A stretch of 64,000 nt of DNA from the NCBI GenBank assembly GCA_003008705.1, contig PDUO01000050.1, positions 128,682 to 192,681 of the forward strand, written 5' to 3'. Under the pieces are notes generated by a model, which made no database searches, was not told where the DNA came from, and worked only from the letters and a program-made list of their open reading frames with translations. The position numbers and the translations under genes are program-made. Below are positions 11,888 to 22,757 of this stretch, in pieces (positions within the stretch are counted from its first letter, which is position 1; every line of letters starts with the position of its first letter). Origin of the DNA: Pezicula radicicola. Its lineage: Eukaryota > Ascomycota > Leotiomycetes > Helotiales > Dermateaceae.

Positions 11888-13600
11888 AACTTTCGTGGTC
11901 GCCAAAACGAAGGTGAAGAGAGACGATGAGAGGTGAAGTTCTGGCGGCAAAATAGCCAAATGACTAGCTTAAGAATGATTCGAGAAGGATCTCGCAGGCG
12001 CAAACTGCCTGAATGTCAAATCTTACGATTGTTAAATGTAAAATGCCGATTAGGCAGTTCTGTAGCCTATATACACCTATTGCGGGGCCGCTGGTACCTG
12101 AAACAGGGGGCGAAGTCCCTACCGAATAAAAGTCGCTTCACTTAATCTCAAACCCAGATCAATTAATATGTAGCCGGTGTAGCTTAATTCAACAGAATAG
12201 CGGGGACGCCTACAGTTAAATATCTCGTGTCCGGACTCCTGGACCGCTAAAAAGCAGAAAAGGGGGTCTTGTCTTCCTTTATTTGGAGCCGTATCCCCGA
12301 AACGAAACGTCACAGAGATACTACTGTATTTGCTAACCAGATTTCAAGATCGATCCTTCTGCACTGGCTTTGTCTGTATTCCTGGATCCTGCAATTTAGC
12401 CTTCCTCCTTGACTTGGAATAAACAATTCAGGGTTCAGTGTCCCTCGACGGTATGCATTTGATGGGTTTACTTTAAGGTTAATTGTAATTCCTTTCGCCC
12501 GTTCTCCCTCGATCGATTGGTATTTCATAATTCATTGTTCTATTGCGCACCTTGTTTTCTCCCAGATTGTTAGGTACCGTGTACAAGTTGGTCTAGTGAC
12601 TAGTGCATCTTGTGCAGAATAGTTGTCTCCCCTCTTGAACTAAGCGGTTAGCATCGGCCAAAAGTTTGCAGTTGCCAGCAATTGCGACAACGGTGCATTA
12701 TCAAATCTTGAATTTGTTTTTTGTTTTGATTTTTTGTCGTTTTGATAGGTTCCATTGGCTTCATCAACCCCCGCCACCGAATGTACCTTTGCAAAGCTGC
12801 TGATCATTGATCGGTAAAAGTTTGAGCATAAACGACAACAGGCTGTTACCAACTTGTGGCGCATCTTGGATAGACTAATAAGGTCATGCTACTACCACCA
12901 ACAGATTTCTTCCTGCCGCGTAAGATGACGGCGTAAAGTCGTCATTTTGCAATTTTCTATTCAACTATCTTATTGTCTTTTAAGGGTAAAGTATACCCTG
13001 TAAAATAAGCTCCTAGTGGCCTTGTTGGGTTTCTCTAGAGACACTTAGAAATTCTTGACAAGATGTTGTATTTACCTATCTAGACTGTACCAAACAAGTA
13101 GATAAGTCAAGAAAGGCTACATAACTCAAGTTAGTGGCCTAAATCAAGTGACAACCTTATATAACAGTGTCATATATTATTGGATCTGAACCTCAAATAG
13201 GGTGGCGCAAGGAAAAATGGGTGCAGATTTCTGTTCAGGTCAGCTGTGCCTCCTCTTTCCTCACTAACCCAAATCCACTGTAGGTGCAGGACTGGATCCA
13301 TTACATCTGTAGTGTCCATTCCCCGTATATGCCCGTGAATTCTGGCTATCGCACACAACTAGGTTCACATCAGAACTGGGTTAGATTTGGAACATCTGGA
13401 AGAATCTAGTACTTATAAACTATCCTCTTGCTATAAAGCCGTGGAATGTCGAGGATTATATCGGAGAAAACATCATGGAGTATATTCTAGGCTAAAGTCA
13501 CTGTGCCTTACTATCCTTAGCTATGAATGGTGTCTTGTCGCCTATAGATCTCAAGGAACTCATAATGCAGGCATCACGCCAGGGAACTCTGCGATTGTAG
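11888..13600. other. Gene-free region between xylanase and ankyrin relic
   Basis: About 1.7 kb. Short open frames on both strands have no recognisable domains, signal peptides or splice structure. The left end is the xylanase promoter. Nothing else was recognised. Confidence 0.45.
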
Positions 13601-13669
13601 AGAGGCTCTGTCTTGGTAAATTGGGGCCGTTTAGTCCTGAAGAGTCACCGGGTTCAGATCGCTATGTAG

Positions 13670-13965
13670 ATGCTAGGACAAAGGCACTTCAGGCTGTGGC
13701 AGAAGGCGGGGCATCTCAATATAGTTCAAAGGTTGACGTTGACGCCATACTTCAGACTGCTGCCAAGGGTGGGCACCTTGATGTAGTTGACAGGCTTCTT
13801 CTTGCAAATGCAGATGTGAACGCTCGACCGGCAAGGACTGGTGGTTGTATCGCGCTCCATGCGGCGGCAAAGGGTGGACGCCTTGATGGTGACTGAGAGG
13901 CTTCTGACGCGTACTGGTGCCATTTGGATTCACGTCAATTCTGCAAGAATTGTCCACGAACTGGG
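13670..13965 (+). pseudogene. Ankyrin-repeat gene relic with frameshifts
   Basis: Three ankyrin repeats can be read only by changing frame. Around 13690-13730 an extra G turns an AEGGHLNIVQRL repeat out of frame; 13735-13885 reads DVDAILQTAAKGGHLDVVDR and then LLLANADVNARPARTGG plus a start of the next repeat; near 13889 another extra base shifts RLDVTERLLTRTGA. Ankyrin repeats mediate protein binding. Nothing upstream or downstream restores a gene, so this is a decayed fragment. It lies upstream of the metacaspase but there is no evidence they were one gene. Confidence 0.7.
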
Positions 13966-14808
13966 AAAACAAGCAAGCCCAACCTGTATATACGAGTTCT
14001 CCTCTCGGAGGTAGAACAGACTCGAACTTTAACATATAAAAGCAACCGAAATCTAGTATGGGATGAAGTATTTTACATATCAGCTTTCAAAAGTTTGAGC
14101 CTAGAGTTAATACAGTGTAGTAACTACTAATTTAGTAAATACTAGTACTAATACTTAGATAGTAGGTTAGTTTTACAGCAAATTACTCCGACCCACCCTA
14201 AAGGTTTGTTTTTAACACAGCTACTTCTACTGTCACAGCACATAGTGGACCTCTCGAAACATTACAACCTGCGACTTATTAGGACTACGATATATTAATC
14301 TAGACATTTTAAGATACAAAAAGGCGCTAAGTAGTACAACGGTCTTCTTTCATAAAGAGAAAGTAATGGCCAAGGCGTTGGCCGTGATACGTATAGTTTA
14401 GTTAGTTGCCAATCTGTCTATCTGTATTAGCTTCAGCTATCACCTACCTAGGCCACACCTGTCTGTCGCGATAGCACGTGACTAAAATTACCCTCAAGAT
14501 GTTTTGGCACGTGAGGTGGTAGAATTGTAGGGCTCCGATCGAATTTAAGGTCGGATTTTAGAGGCTAGATTCGATGTTTAATAACAAATATAAATATACT
14601 AGGAAGCTTGCATAAACTAATATAAATCCTACTTTAAACAGACTATAAATGTTATATTAAGCAATATATAACAATAAACTAGCTGTTCAATAGGCACAAT
14701 ATAAGTGGGCAACATGTGGGTGGCAATAGTAGTAGTATTATGTGTTCTATGTGGAAGCTAGGGATTAGCTCAGCGAGTATGATTCTCTGTATATGAAGAC
14801 TTCTTTAA
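13966..14808. other. AT-rich region upstream of the metacaspase
   Basis: No gene seen. Two CACGTGA motifs occur near 14476 and 14508. The right end should hold the metacaspase promoter and leader. Confidence 0.4.
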
Positions 14809-16560
14809 ATGAATTCTGATGACCACGTAGCTACTCCTGCAGAAATTAGCTACTATACTCCATCAGACACGGGACCCCTTATGTTGCAAGGATCTTCAAG
14901 TCCGGAGCCAAACCGAACACTGCACTCTCACATAAATCCACAGCCTTCAGTTCCTTTTTCATCCCAACTGAACTCCTACCTGTACGATCAGAGACTTATC
15001 TACCTCTGGTATCAAAGCTTACCATCTTGCAGACCCGAAGAAAGTAGCAGATCGGCACTTCCAGATGGTTACACTGAACAACAGCCATCCTTCCCAAGCC
15101 AGTACTCTCAAGTATAGCCTAGTTGTCGTTCGGGTGCAGTTCACAGCTAATCTACTATTTCGTAGTCTCCCTACCACTATGCCCTTCCTCCACCACCACC
15201 ACCACCTCCTCCTCCTCAATTTCCATTTCACTTGGGTGCAAGTACGACACAAGATCAAGTATTTAGCAGATCGGCACCTGAAGGTAGCTACGCTGATCAA
15301 CAGCAGCAATCCTCTCCGTGCCAGTACTCTCAGGTATGGCTTAATTATCATTCATGTGCAGTTCACAACTAATCTACTATTTCGTAGCCTCCTCGCTATA
15401 ATGCACCTTCACTACCTCCAATAAATTCGATTCCACTTGATTCAGATATTCGCCAGAACGCACCGCCACCACCTCCCCCAGATGCGATTTCATTCGGTTC
15501 GGGTGCACCACAAGGTTACACGTTCCAGTATTCGCAATGTACGGGACGACGAAAGGCACTTTTGATTGGTATCAATTATATCGGTCAAAGGAGCCAGTTA
15601 CATAGCTGTATTAATGATGTAAAAAATATGTCAGCATTCTTAAATGAATGTTTTGGCTACCAGCGAGAAGATATGCTTATTCTTACAGATGATCAGCAGA
15701 ATCCGATGAGTCAACCAACTAAGCAAAATATTCTACGGGGGATGCATTGGTTAGTGAAAGGTGCTCGACCAAATGATTCACTCTTCTTCCACTACTCTGG
15801 TAAGCATGACATTCTCCTGTTCCTCCCCTTTAAAAACATAACCCACTAATCTTTTTGAAAGGTCATGGGGGTCAAGTAAAGGATCTTGATAGTGATGATG
15901 GATACAATGAGGCCATCTACCCTGTCGATTTTCGCAACGTTGGACCTATCATCGACGACGAGATGCGTAGAATTATGGTTCAGCCATTACAAGCTGGAAT
16001 TCGGCTAACTGCAATCTTTGATTCATGCCACTCTAGAACAGCACTTGATTTGCCGTATATCTACTCGACACAAGGTATCCTTAAGGAGCCAAACCATGCA
16101 AAAGAAGCTGGACAAGGACTTCTTGGTGCCATTTCGTCTTATAGCCAGAGTGATTTAGACAGTGCTGCTAGCAACTTGATGGAATTCATTAAGAAAGCAA
16201 CAAGTGTCAATGATATCCATAATAAGATCCTAGCAACAAAGACATCGCCAGCTGATGTGGTTTTATTTTGTAGCAATAAATACGACCAGACATCGTTAGT
16301 ATACCCCTCTAGCAGGCGTTCTTTTTATTGTCTTCAAGATTTCCTCTGACTGGTCGTTCGATTATAGAGCCGATACCGATATAGTATCAAAATCTACGGG
16401 GGCCATATCATGGGCTTTCATTACAGCTATCAAGAAAAACCGCGAGCAAAGTTACCTCCAATTGCTGAATAGTATTCGAGACGAGCTTCTTACCCAGTCG
16501 ACTCAAAAACCACAGCTAAGCTGTAGTCACCCACTGAGTAAGAGCTTGTTAGTTTCTTAG
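14809..16560 (+). CDS. Metacaspase (type I, caspase-like cysteine protease)
   Basis: CDS join of 14809-15111, 15166-15333, 15388-15799, 15862-16294 and 16368-16560; 502 aa, phases close. Type I metacaspases cut after Arg/Lys, need calcium and act in stress and death responses. A Pro/Gln/Ser-rich prodomain (1 to about 205) precedes the p20 domain starting [20 protein letters not shown]. Catalytic His is H296 in HYSGHGG and Cys is C350 in FDSCHS. The acidic calcium loop reads [17 protein letters not shown]. The p10 part ends [18 protein letters not shown] and then QLSCSHPL. Odd points: the residue after DSCHS is Arg (R353) where the family has Gly, and exons 1-2 with their introns show a tandem duplication. 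In exon 1 a 51-nt piece from 14979 to 15029 looks like a possible extra in-frame intron, so the prodomain is provisional. Could be active or weakened; the sequence cannot tell. Confidence 0.85.
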
Positions 16561-17859
16561 TATAGAGCTACATATGTTAATTTAGAATTTCAGATACCAA
16601 TTTGCTCTTTGTAATGTAATAGATTTCTACCGACCGGTCTGTTTTTGGCGGCAAGGAAACGAAAAAGAGGAAGATAGTGTTTCCTACATTGATAATATCA
16701 GGTTTGGTGAGATAACGGCCTTGAAGGGTGTTCTATTTCTTCTTCTTTTATTTGTCTTGGGACCTGATACAGTTTCAAGGGTCCAAGCTAGGCTCCTGTC
16801 CATTCTGGCTTACCTCTTTGGATTCACTTGCTCAAATTTACTCACCCATAGCTTAGGCTAGAACAATAATAGCTCATGTCTAAAGACTCAAATGGAAAAT
16901 GCTTATGTCGAGATTCCGACGTCGAATTACCTGTTCTTAAGAGGGTTGATTTAAGGTATTGTTGTTAAGGATTACTTTTATATTGCTTTCCTAGGTTCTA
17001 GTCCTACTTTTTAAATAGAGATATCTTTAGATATAAAGAAGAATTTAATCATCTATTTCACTACTTACCGCTTCCAATTTTATGTCCGATTTTATAAGAG
17101 AATAATATGTTTATAAAATACCTACTAGGTATAGTTATCTATTCACCCTCTTAAGTACACTATTTTAAACCCCCTCTATTCTTCATAGAAGACAATTCCA
17201 TTCCTCCTCTATATGTTACTTATGACTCTCTGTAACTATTTAAAGTTAAGCTATAGTTATCTGTTTGTGAGATCTTTACGGACTAGTAGTTCGCTTAATT
17301 CTTTTAATCTAAGCGAGTTACCTATATTGTACAAGTACATGCAAAACCTTAGATCAAAATCTTCAATCAGGTTGCCTATTATTCCTTAACTCTACGTCAC
17401 GTTCTACACGGTTTTCAATCACATTGATATCTTACTCATTTTGCACGTGACATGGTGGCCTCTCTGCTCCGTAAGTGGTGACAAGTTCCTAACTCTTGAA
17501 AAAAAATAAAAGTTATAGGATTCAGTATAAACAATATCTCAAAACCATTTACCCGCTTGTAGTGCAGAGAGCAGGCTTTCAGAGTTTTATCACCCTTGTC
17601 TTGGGGTTTTTGGCTTTAGTCGAGATGGGTTCTAGAAGATGTAAGTACCTTGGCCTGTTTTCTTTTGGTAAAAAAAAAGGTAGAGAGGGAGATGAGAGAT
17701 ATTGTTTTAATAGAATGTATAGGAAGAGGTAGAGTATAGGGATTAAAAAGGTGATCTGCAAATACTCATTCTCTCCCTTTCCCTAAACTCCTTAGACATT
17801 CTACAACCCTACAATTTAACCCAACCCTTTCCCCTCTACTCTCCTCTCTTCAACAAACT
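16561..17859. other. AT-rich gene-free region
   Basis: About 1.3 kb, strongly AT-rich, with no recognisable coding sequence, tRNA or structured repeat. It separates the metacaspase from the 3' end of the RING/NF-X1 gene. Confidence 0.45.
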
Positions 17860-19892
17860 CTACGTCCTTGATTTCCAAGGACTATAACTTATACCCCTAA
17901 TCTCACTCTCAAAAATCCTTTTCCTTGCCGCACTCACAATTGCCATCGGAACTAATAGATCCCTCTCTACACCACCATTACCACCATCACTGCCCCCATC
18001 CTTCTCCCTAACACACATATGCAAGTCCGCGACATACCGGCGATGACCAAAAGCCGCGGTACGCATAACAACTTCAGCATCGGTCCGGCCATCATTGTTC
18101 CATGTTCTCTGTCCTTGTTCCTTCATCTCGCTGGCCGACTTCGCAGTAGTATCGAAGACACGAAGGAAGGGTTCCCAATAATACCCTGTCACAAATTGAT
18201 GCATATTTGCGATTTGGAGGTTGAGTTCTGGGATCTGCATGTGCGGACTTCGCTTGTCGAAGGAGGAGAACGTTCCATTTTTGACGATTTGAGGCGTCAA
18301 CACGGGGAAGATGGGCGTGGTTCCGTAAGGAAAAGGGTCCTCTTCACGGTTCGGCCACCGGTTGCGACCATGAAACGGAGCCATCCATTCATTGAAGGTA
18401 TCGTATATTCCATCCTCAAAAGTGATCAGGCGCCAGATGTTATGGTTGAAATCGATGTCTACAGCGACGTGATTGCTGCTGTCAGAGCCGGTTGAGTAGC
18501 GGTAGTAGTGTTGATAGGGCTCAGTGTTCTGTGTACAGTTGAATCGAGAGGCCAAAAAGAAGGTATGGTCTTCAACCGAGGGTGTCAGGCTGTGATGTTT
18601 GTATGCAGCAGCTGGGACAGGTAGGTAATCGCTATTGGTGGTGCCCATTGTGAATGAATCTGAACAAAGAAGAAGTTAGCAACCATCAAGCTTGACCAAG
18701 AGAGTGGATAGCGTTATACGTCTAGTCATTTCAATGCGAGTGTTGAAACCTTCGCATGAGTTCTGCATACTGCGGTACCACATGGCGTGTGGCAAAGCAG
18801 CAAATCTAGAATGACTGGTTAGATTCTTCTTTGTCTAGATCTTTGGTGGATGAAAACATACAATATTGCTGGACCAATTGAAAATGCCAAAGCGAGTATG
18901 ATCAAGAAGGGCGAACCAAACATGACCGTATAGCGTTTTAGGCGCGGCTTTGTAGTTTTATCTGCCAGATTGAATATGCCAGTCATAAAGTCCATAAATC
19001 CCCCCATGAAAAAAGCCACCAGCCCTGTCAGAAAAAAGCTACCTACAACGTACCCTCCAACGACATTGTTCCTGTTGTCACCACCCTGGTCGTAATTTGG
19101 ATAATTATAAGGCTGAGTTCTTATTCTAGCGTATATAGCAGCGTAGGCAAACCCAGCACCACTAGGGATGCTAATTAAGAGAAACTTGGCAATTGCCCAC
19201 CGCAGTGTGTGTTCTCTCCGATTTTGAAACCTTTGAACAACTTTGTCCCAACTAGTTAGCGGTTTTGGCGGGACAGGCGGTTTCGGCGCAGTCTTGGGGC
19301 AGTTGGGTTCACAAGCCCAATTGCAAGGGCCCGGATGGCAAAGTTTCTTGCAGACCGCTGGTTGACTATGCACACAGACACCACGAGCTTCACAGATTTT
19401 GCCGCAAGAATTGGGGGTATGGGAGGCCGATAGAAGACCAGTAGACAGTACCTTCCCACACCAACAAGCCGCACGAGGAGCCTTGTCCTGAGCGCCAGAG
19501 CAATTTGGACATCGCCAATGTAGAGTCGCGAGTCGTGAGCCAACAGCATGTCGCTTTTGGCCTTGCGTATTGGCCCATTCGTTGACACAGGTATGATGAA
19601 GTACATTATAGCATTGGCGACATTCCCACATATCATTGTCCTGAATCACGCGACGTAGTACGGGCTGTGTGCAGATAGAGCAATCGTAGCTGCCTCAAGT
19701 CAGCTAAACAAGATCTGCGGCAGGATTATGGTATAAAACTTGCATTCCATTTATGATATCTTCAGTGATGCGATCGCTACGTTCCGCAGCTTTTGAGCTG
19801 CGGCATCCATTGCGCCGCTGTGTCTCCGTTGAAAATTGTGACGGATTTTCCACATCCTGAGCACGGTACACAATTGCGTTAGAGCTGGCCAT
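17860..19892 (-). CDS. Membrane protein with RING-type and NF-X1-type zinc fingers
   Basis: CDS join of 19892-19744, 19689-18862, 18805-18720 and 18659-17860; 620 aa. The N-terminus has a C4HC3 RING-like finger (YDCSIC, WECRQC, HHTCVNEW, RCPNC, about residues 50-110) followed by NF-X1-type Cys/His modules (CWCGK, CGKICEARGVC, CKKLCHPGPC, to about 175). Three hydrophobic segments follow (about 205-235, 250-285, 300-325), then a roughly 275-residue C-terminal domain I do not recognise (for example NHVAVDIDFNHNIWRLITFE). A RING domain next to membrane helices suggests an E3 ubiquitin ligase on an endomembrane, but that is inference. Intron 1 is GC-AG (donor GCAAGT); the only GT nearby breaks the frame, while GC-AG gives a clean DIINGIYDCSIC junction. 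Introns 2 and 3 have clear TCTAAC/GCTAAC branch sites. Two separate genes are possible but the splices fit one. Confidence 0.75.
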
Positions 19893-20731
19893 ATCTTTTA
19901 GGGATTTGTGGTTCCAGCGCTGGTAATGGAAATGGGTGGGTGAACTGTACAGCGAGTCAATATCGGAACTGGCTCAAAAAGATAAGCCGGAAGTTCCAGG
20001 ACAGCGTCCATGGTGTAGACTAGGTAGAGGGAACGTACCTCTCAGTTTGGGAATGGGAGGGGTATAGGAACTGAATAGATGAAAGAGCATCTTGCTTTCA
20101 AGCGTGCGAAATTCTAGCCATAGATCAATCATAGCGTAGCCCTATTTTCTGGCGATGAGGTCTACGCCTCCACTCCGGAGTCCTTCTGGGGCGATAGAAT
20201 ATTGGCATGTAGAAACAAGAGGCGGTAGAAGTATAGTTGCGACGATCTAACGCCAGCCTGGATTAGACGCTCAGCGGTCTAATGCAAGCGCTTGTTAGTT
20301 CTGAACGGAAGGAAAGAGCGTTACGCATGACAGGTTATAGCGTCTACGAATGAGAACAACACAGGAAGGAACAACCGACGTACCGTCATAGACAAAAGCT
20401 TTCCCGACCGAAGGAACAGAAAATAAGTCGCGAAGTTAGTACAATAATAGCACTGTCAACTCATGGAGGCGTCAGTAGATCCAATCCGAGCGCTTATCTC
20501 TTGTAGCCTCGAGCTCGAGGTAGAGTAAAGATACCTCACACAATTCTAGGAGCATTCTGTTACTAGAGCACCTTAAATTGCAAGAAGCTTTTAAAGTTGG
20601 CATCAGAACTTTCTAGAAGCCATAATAAGCTCCATAAACAGCAGTCACCTGGTATCTTCTCATATTTAAAATTTTCTACCTCACAAGTCACGAACACCAT
20701 TTTTTAAACCCATCTCAAAACGCAAACAATA
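19893..20731. other. Divergent upstream region
   Basis: This 840-bp gap carries the promoters of the RING/NF-X1 gene (-) and the small membrane protein gene (+). No open frame or repeat of note. Confidence 0.4.
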
Positions 20732-21110
20732 ATGTATCCTATACTTCAGCAACGAATGGCAATCTTTCACGCCGGAGCTGTTTGGAATGAGACTACTGCG
20801 GCAGTAAAGTCAGCAGCATCGCGAAGTCAAGTTCCATCCGATATTTCCATGTTTGCTCTGGTTGGGATGGTGACACTGATGGTCATTTTGTGGAATTCTG
20901 GGATTTCTTGCGGCATGAATGAGGATGATGAAGAGAGAAGTAAAGAACTTCCGCTTTTCTTATTGACTATAAACTAATAGGAGTGCAGGTAATGAATTTG
21001 ATGACTCGGAGAGCCCGTTCAGCATACCGAATTTCAAAGCATTTGAAGACAAGATCTGGGAGGAAGAGAATGGTGATGGTCAAGAGACGACAGCATTTTC
21101 GATAGGCTAA
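20732..21110 (+). CDS. Small single-pass membrane protein, unknown function
   Basis: CDS join of 20732-20939 and 20989-21110 (49-nt intron, GTAAAG donor, ACTAAT branch, GTGCAG acceptor), 109 aa. Not recognised. Visible features: a short N-terminus, one membrane helix (about 39-56, ISMFALVGMVTLMVILWNSG), then a very acidic tail (NEDDEERSNEFDDSES) ending in FSIPNFKAFEDKIWEEENGD. The splice is supported by a good branch site and by continued acidic composition across the junction. A UTR-like leader precedes the ATG. Could be a fungus-specific orphan. Moderate confidence that it is a real gene. Confidence 0.55.
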
Positions 21111-21810
21111 GAGTGCATGGAATAGTATAGCGGCCACTGGACAGCTTACCCCGCAGCTACTTGCAGCGACATTGGAGTTGGAAAGTTTAGAGAAAGTTTG
21201 GAAAAGGTTTTAGTACATTGAATAAACCAAGTCGACTTCGATTAAGAAATGAGGAAGAAAGATATCATCGGACCGTGTCAACAGTATTGCTTTCTCGAAT
21301 CGTCTTCTGTGCGTAATCATTTGCAAACTTCCAGTAAGAGGCAAATAATGACTGTACTTCACAAACCCAACTTTGTGCATGGTAGTCTCGAGGGGAAGCA
21401 AAGGGCGAACATAGGAACTCCTCTATAACTGTAACCTTTGCATCTAGTTTATTCCTCAAATGCAGCATCAAAGCTGTCAATGTTATTCCTGGTGAGAATA
21501 TCGTTGAACTCGTACTTTAGGGTCGAGTTGGAGATGTTTAAGTTCCGAGGTTGAGGGCGACATCGAGGTCGTACGTCGAGTCTTCCTTGTATGACCAGAA
21601 AATGGGTGGGAAGCCATTGCGCCGAAGCGTTGCGTTGCTGCGTGTGCATCTTGCTACTGTTGATGTCGCGACATTAAAATCCATCAGAATTGAGTCGACG
21701 TCATGCCCACTCTTGCCTATCTCGGAGTGTCCATTGAAAGGAAAATCATATCCCACTATAAACAGCCTCTCCTTTCGAAATCAATGCAAAAGTTCATCAG
21801 TCGTACAATC
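21111..21810. other. Upstream region of the aldo-keto reductase gene
   Basis: About 700 bp without a supported gene. A continuous frame from 21703 runs into the reductase and would add up to 36 residues if translation began earlier. Confidence 0.4.
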
Positions 21811-22757
21811 ATGACTGCCGCCCAACAATTTTCTCTTTCGAGCACCATCACACTTAACAATGGCATCTCAATGCCCCGCATCCACCTTGGCGTTTACATG
21901 ACCAGCGGAACCGAAACCTCATCCGCAGTCTTGTCCGCTCTCAAAGCCGGATACCGCGCAATAGACTCGGCGCAATGGTATGCCAATGAACGGGAAGTCG
22001 GGACATCTATTACGAAATTCTTGAAGGAGAATGAGGATAAGGGGATCAAGAGGGAGGATGTGTGGTTCACGACCAAGCTGAAGGATAATGTTAATTACGA
22101 GGCTACGAGAAAATGTATCAAGGAGAGTATCAGGAAGAGTGGTCTTGGGTTTTTGGACTTGTATCTGTTGCATAGCCCGTACGGAGGAAAGAAGGTGAGG
22201 TTGGAGTGCTGGCGCGCCGTGGAGGATGCGATTCAAGATGGTGAGGTGAGGGCTGCGGGCGTGAGTAATTATGGGGTTAAGCATGTATGTTTTCCCTTCC
22301 CAACGTTACCCTATTTCCAATTATTCATGCGAGACTCTCGTATTAATGCCATGGCTTCGACACACAGCTGCAGGAACTGCTCGACAGTAAACCGAAAGTC
22401 GCTCCCGCCGTCAACCAAATCGAGGTGCACCCCTTCAACACGCGCACCGACATCACGACTTTCTGCGCAAAGCACGGTATTGTCGTCGAGGCATATGCGC
22501 CACTTGCGAGGGCTCTGCGGATGAAGCATCCAAAGGTTATCGAGTTGAGTAAGAAGTATGGATGTACGCCGGCCCAGTTGCTGGTGAGATGGAGTCTGCA
22601 GCATGGCTATGTGCCTTTGCCCAAGAGTATCAAGGAATCGCGCATCGTGGAGAATGGGGATATAGGAGGGTTCGAGATTGCAGAGGAGGATATCAACGCT
22701 CTAGATGGCTGTGACGAGTACTTGGTGACAGATTGGGATCCTACTGATGCTGATTAG
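21811..22757 (+). CDS. Aldo/keto reductase
   Basis: CDS join of 21811-22284 and 22368-22757 (83-nt intron, GTATGT), 287 aa. NADPH-dependent (beta/alpha)8 oxidoreductase of the AKR superfamily, close in style to prostaglandin-F-synthase/2,5-diketogluconate-reductase-like members; it reduces aldehydes or ketones, substrate unknown. The catalytic tetrad is visible: D52 and Y57 in [16 protein letters not shown]89 in TTKL, H121 in LLHSP. Later blocks NQIEVHP, YAPLARA and [15 protein letters not shown] (cofactor phosphate binding) are present. The start [11 protein letters not shown] was chosen because it aligns with the usual short AKR N-terminus; an in-frame Met at 21784 would add nine residues. 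Intact. Confidence 0.9.

Noticed and set aside
16022..16042. Calling the metacaspase a pseudogene because of the Gly-to-Arg change
   Set aside because: All exons, phases and both catalytic residues are intact; one substitution is not proof of loss.
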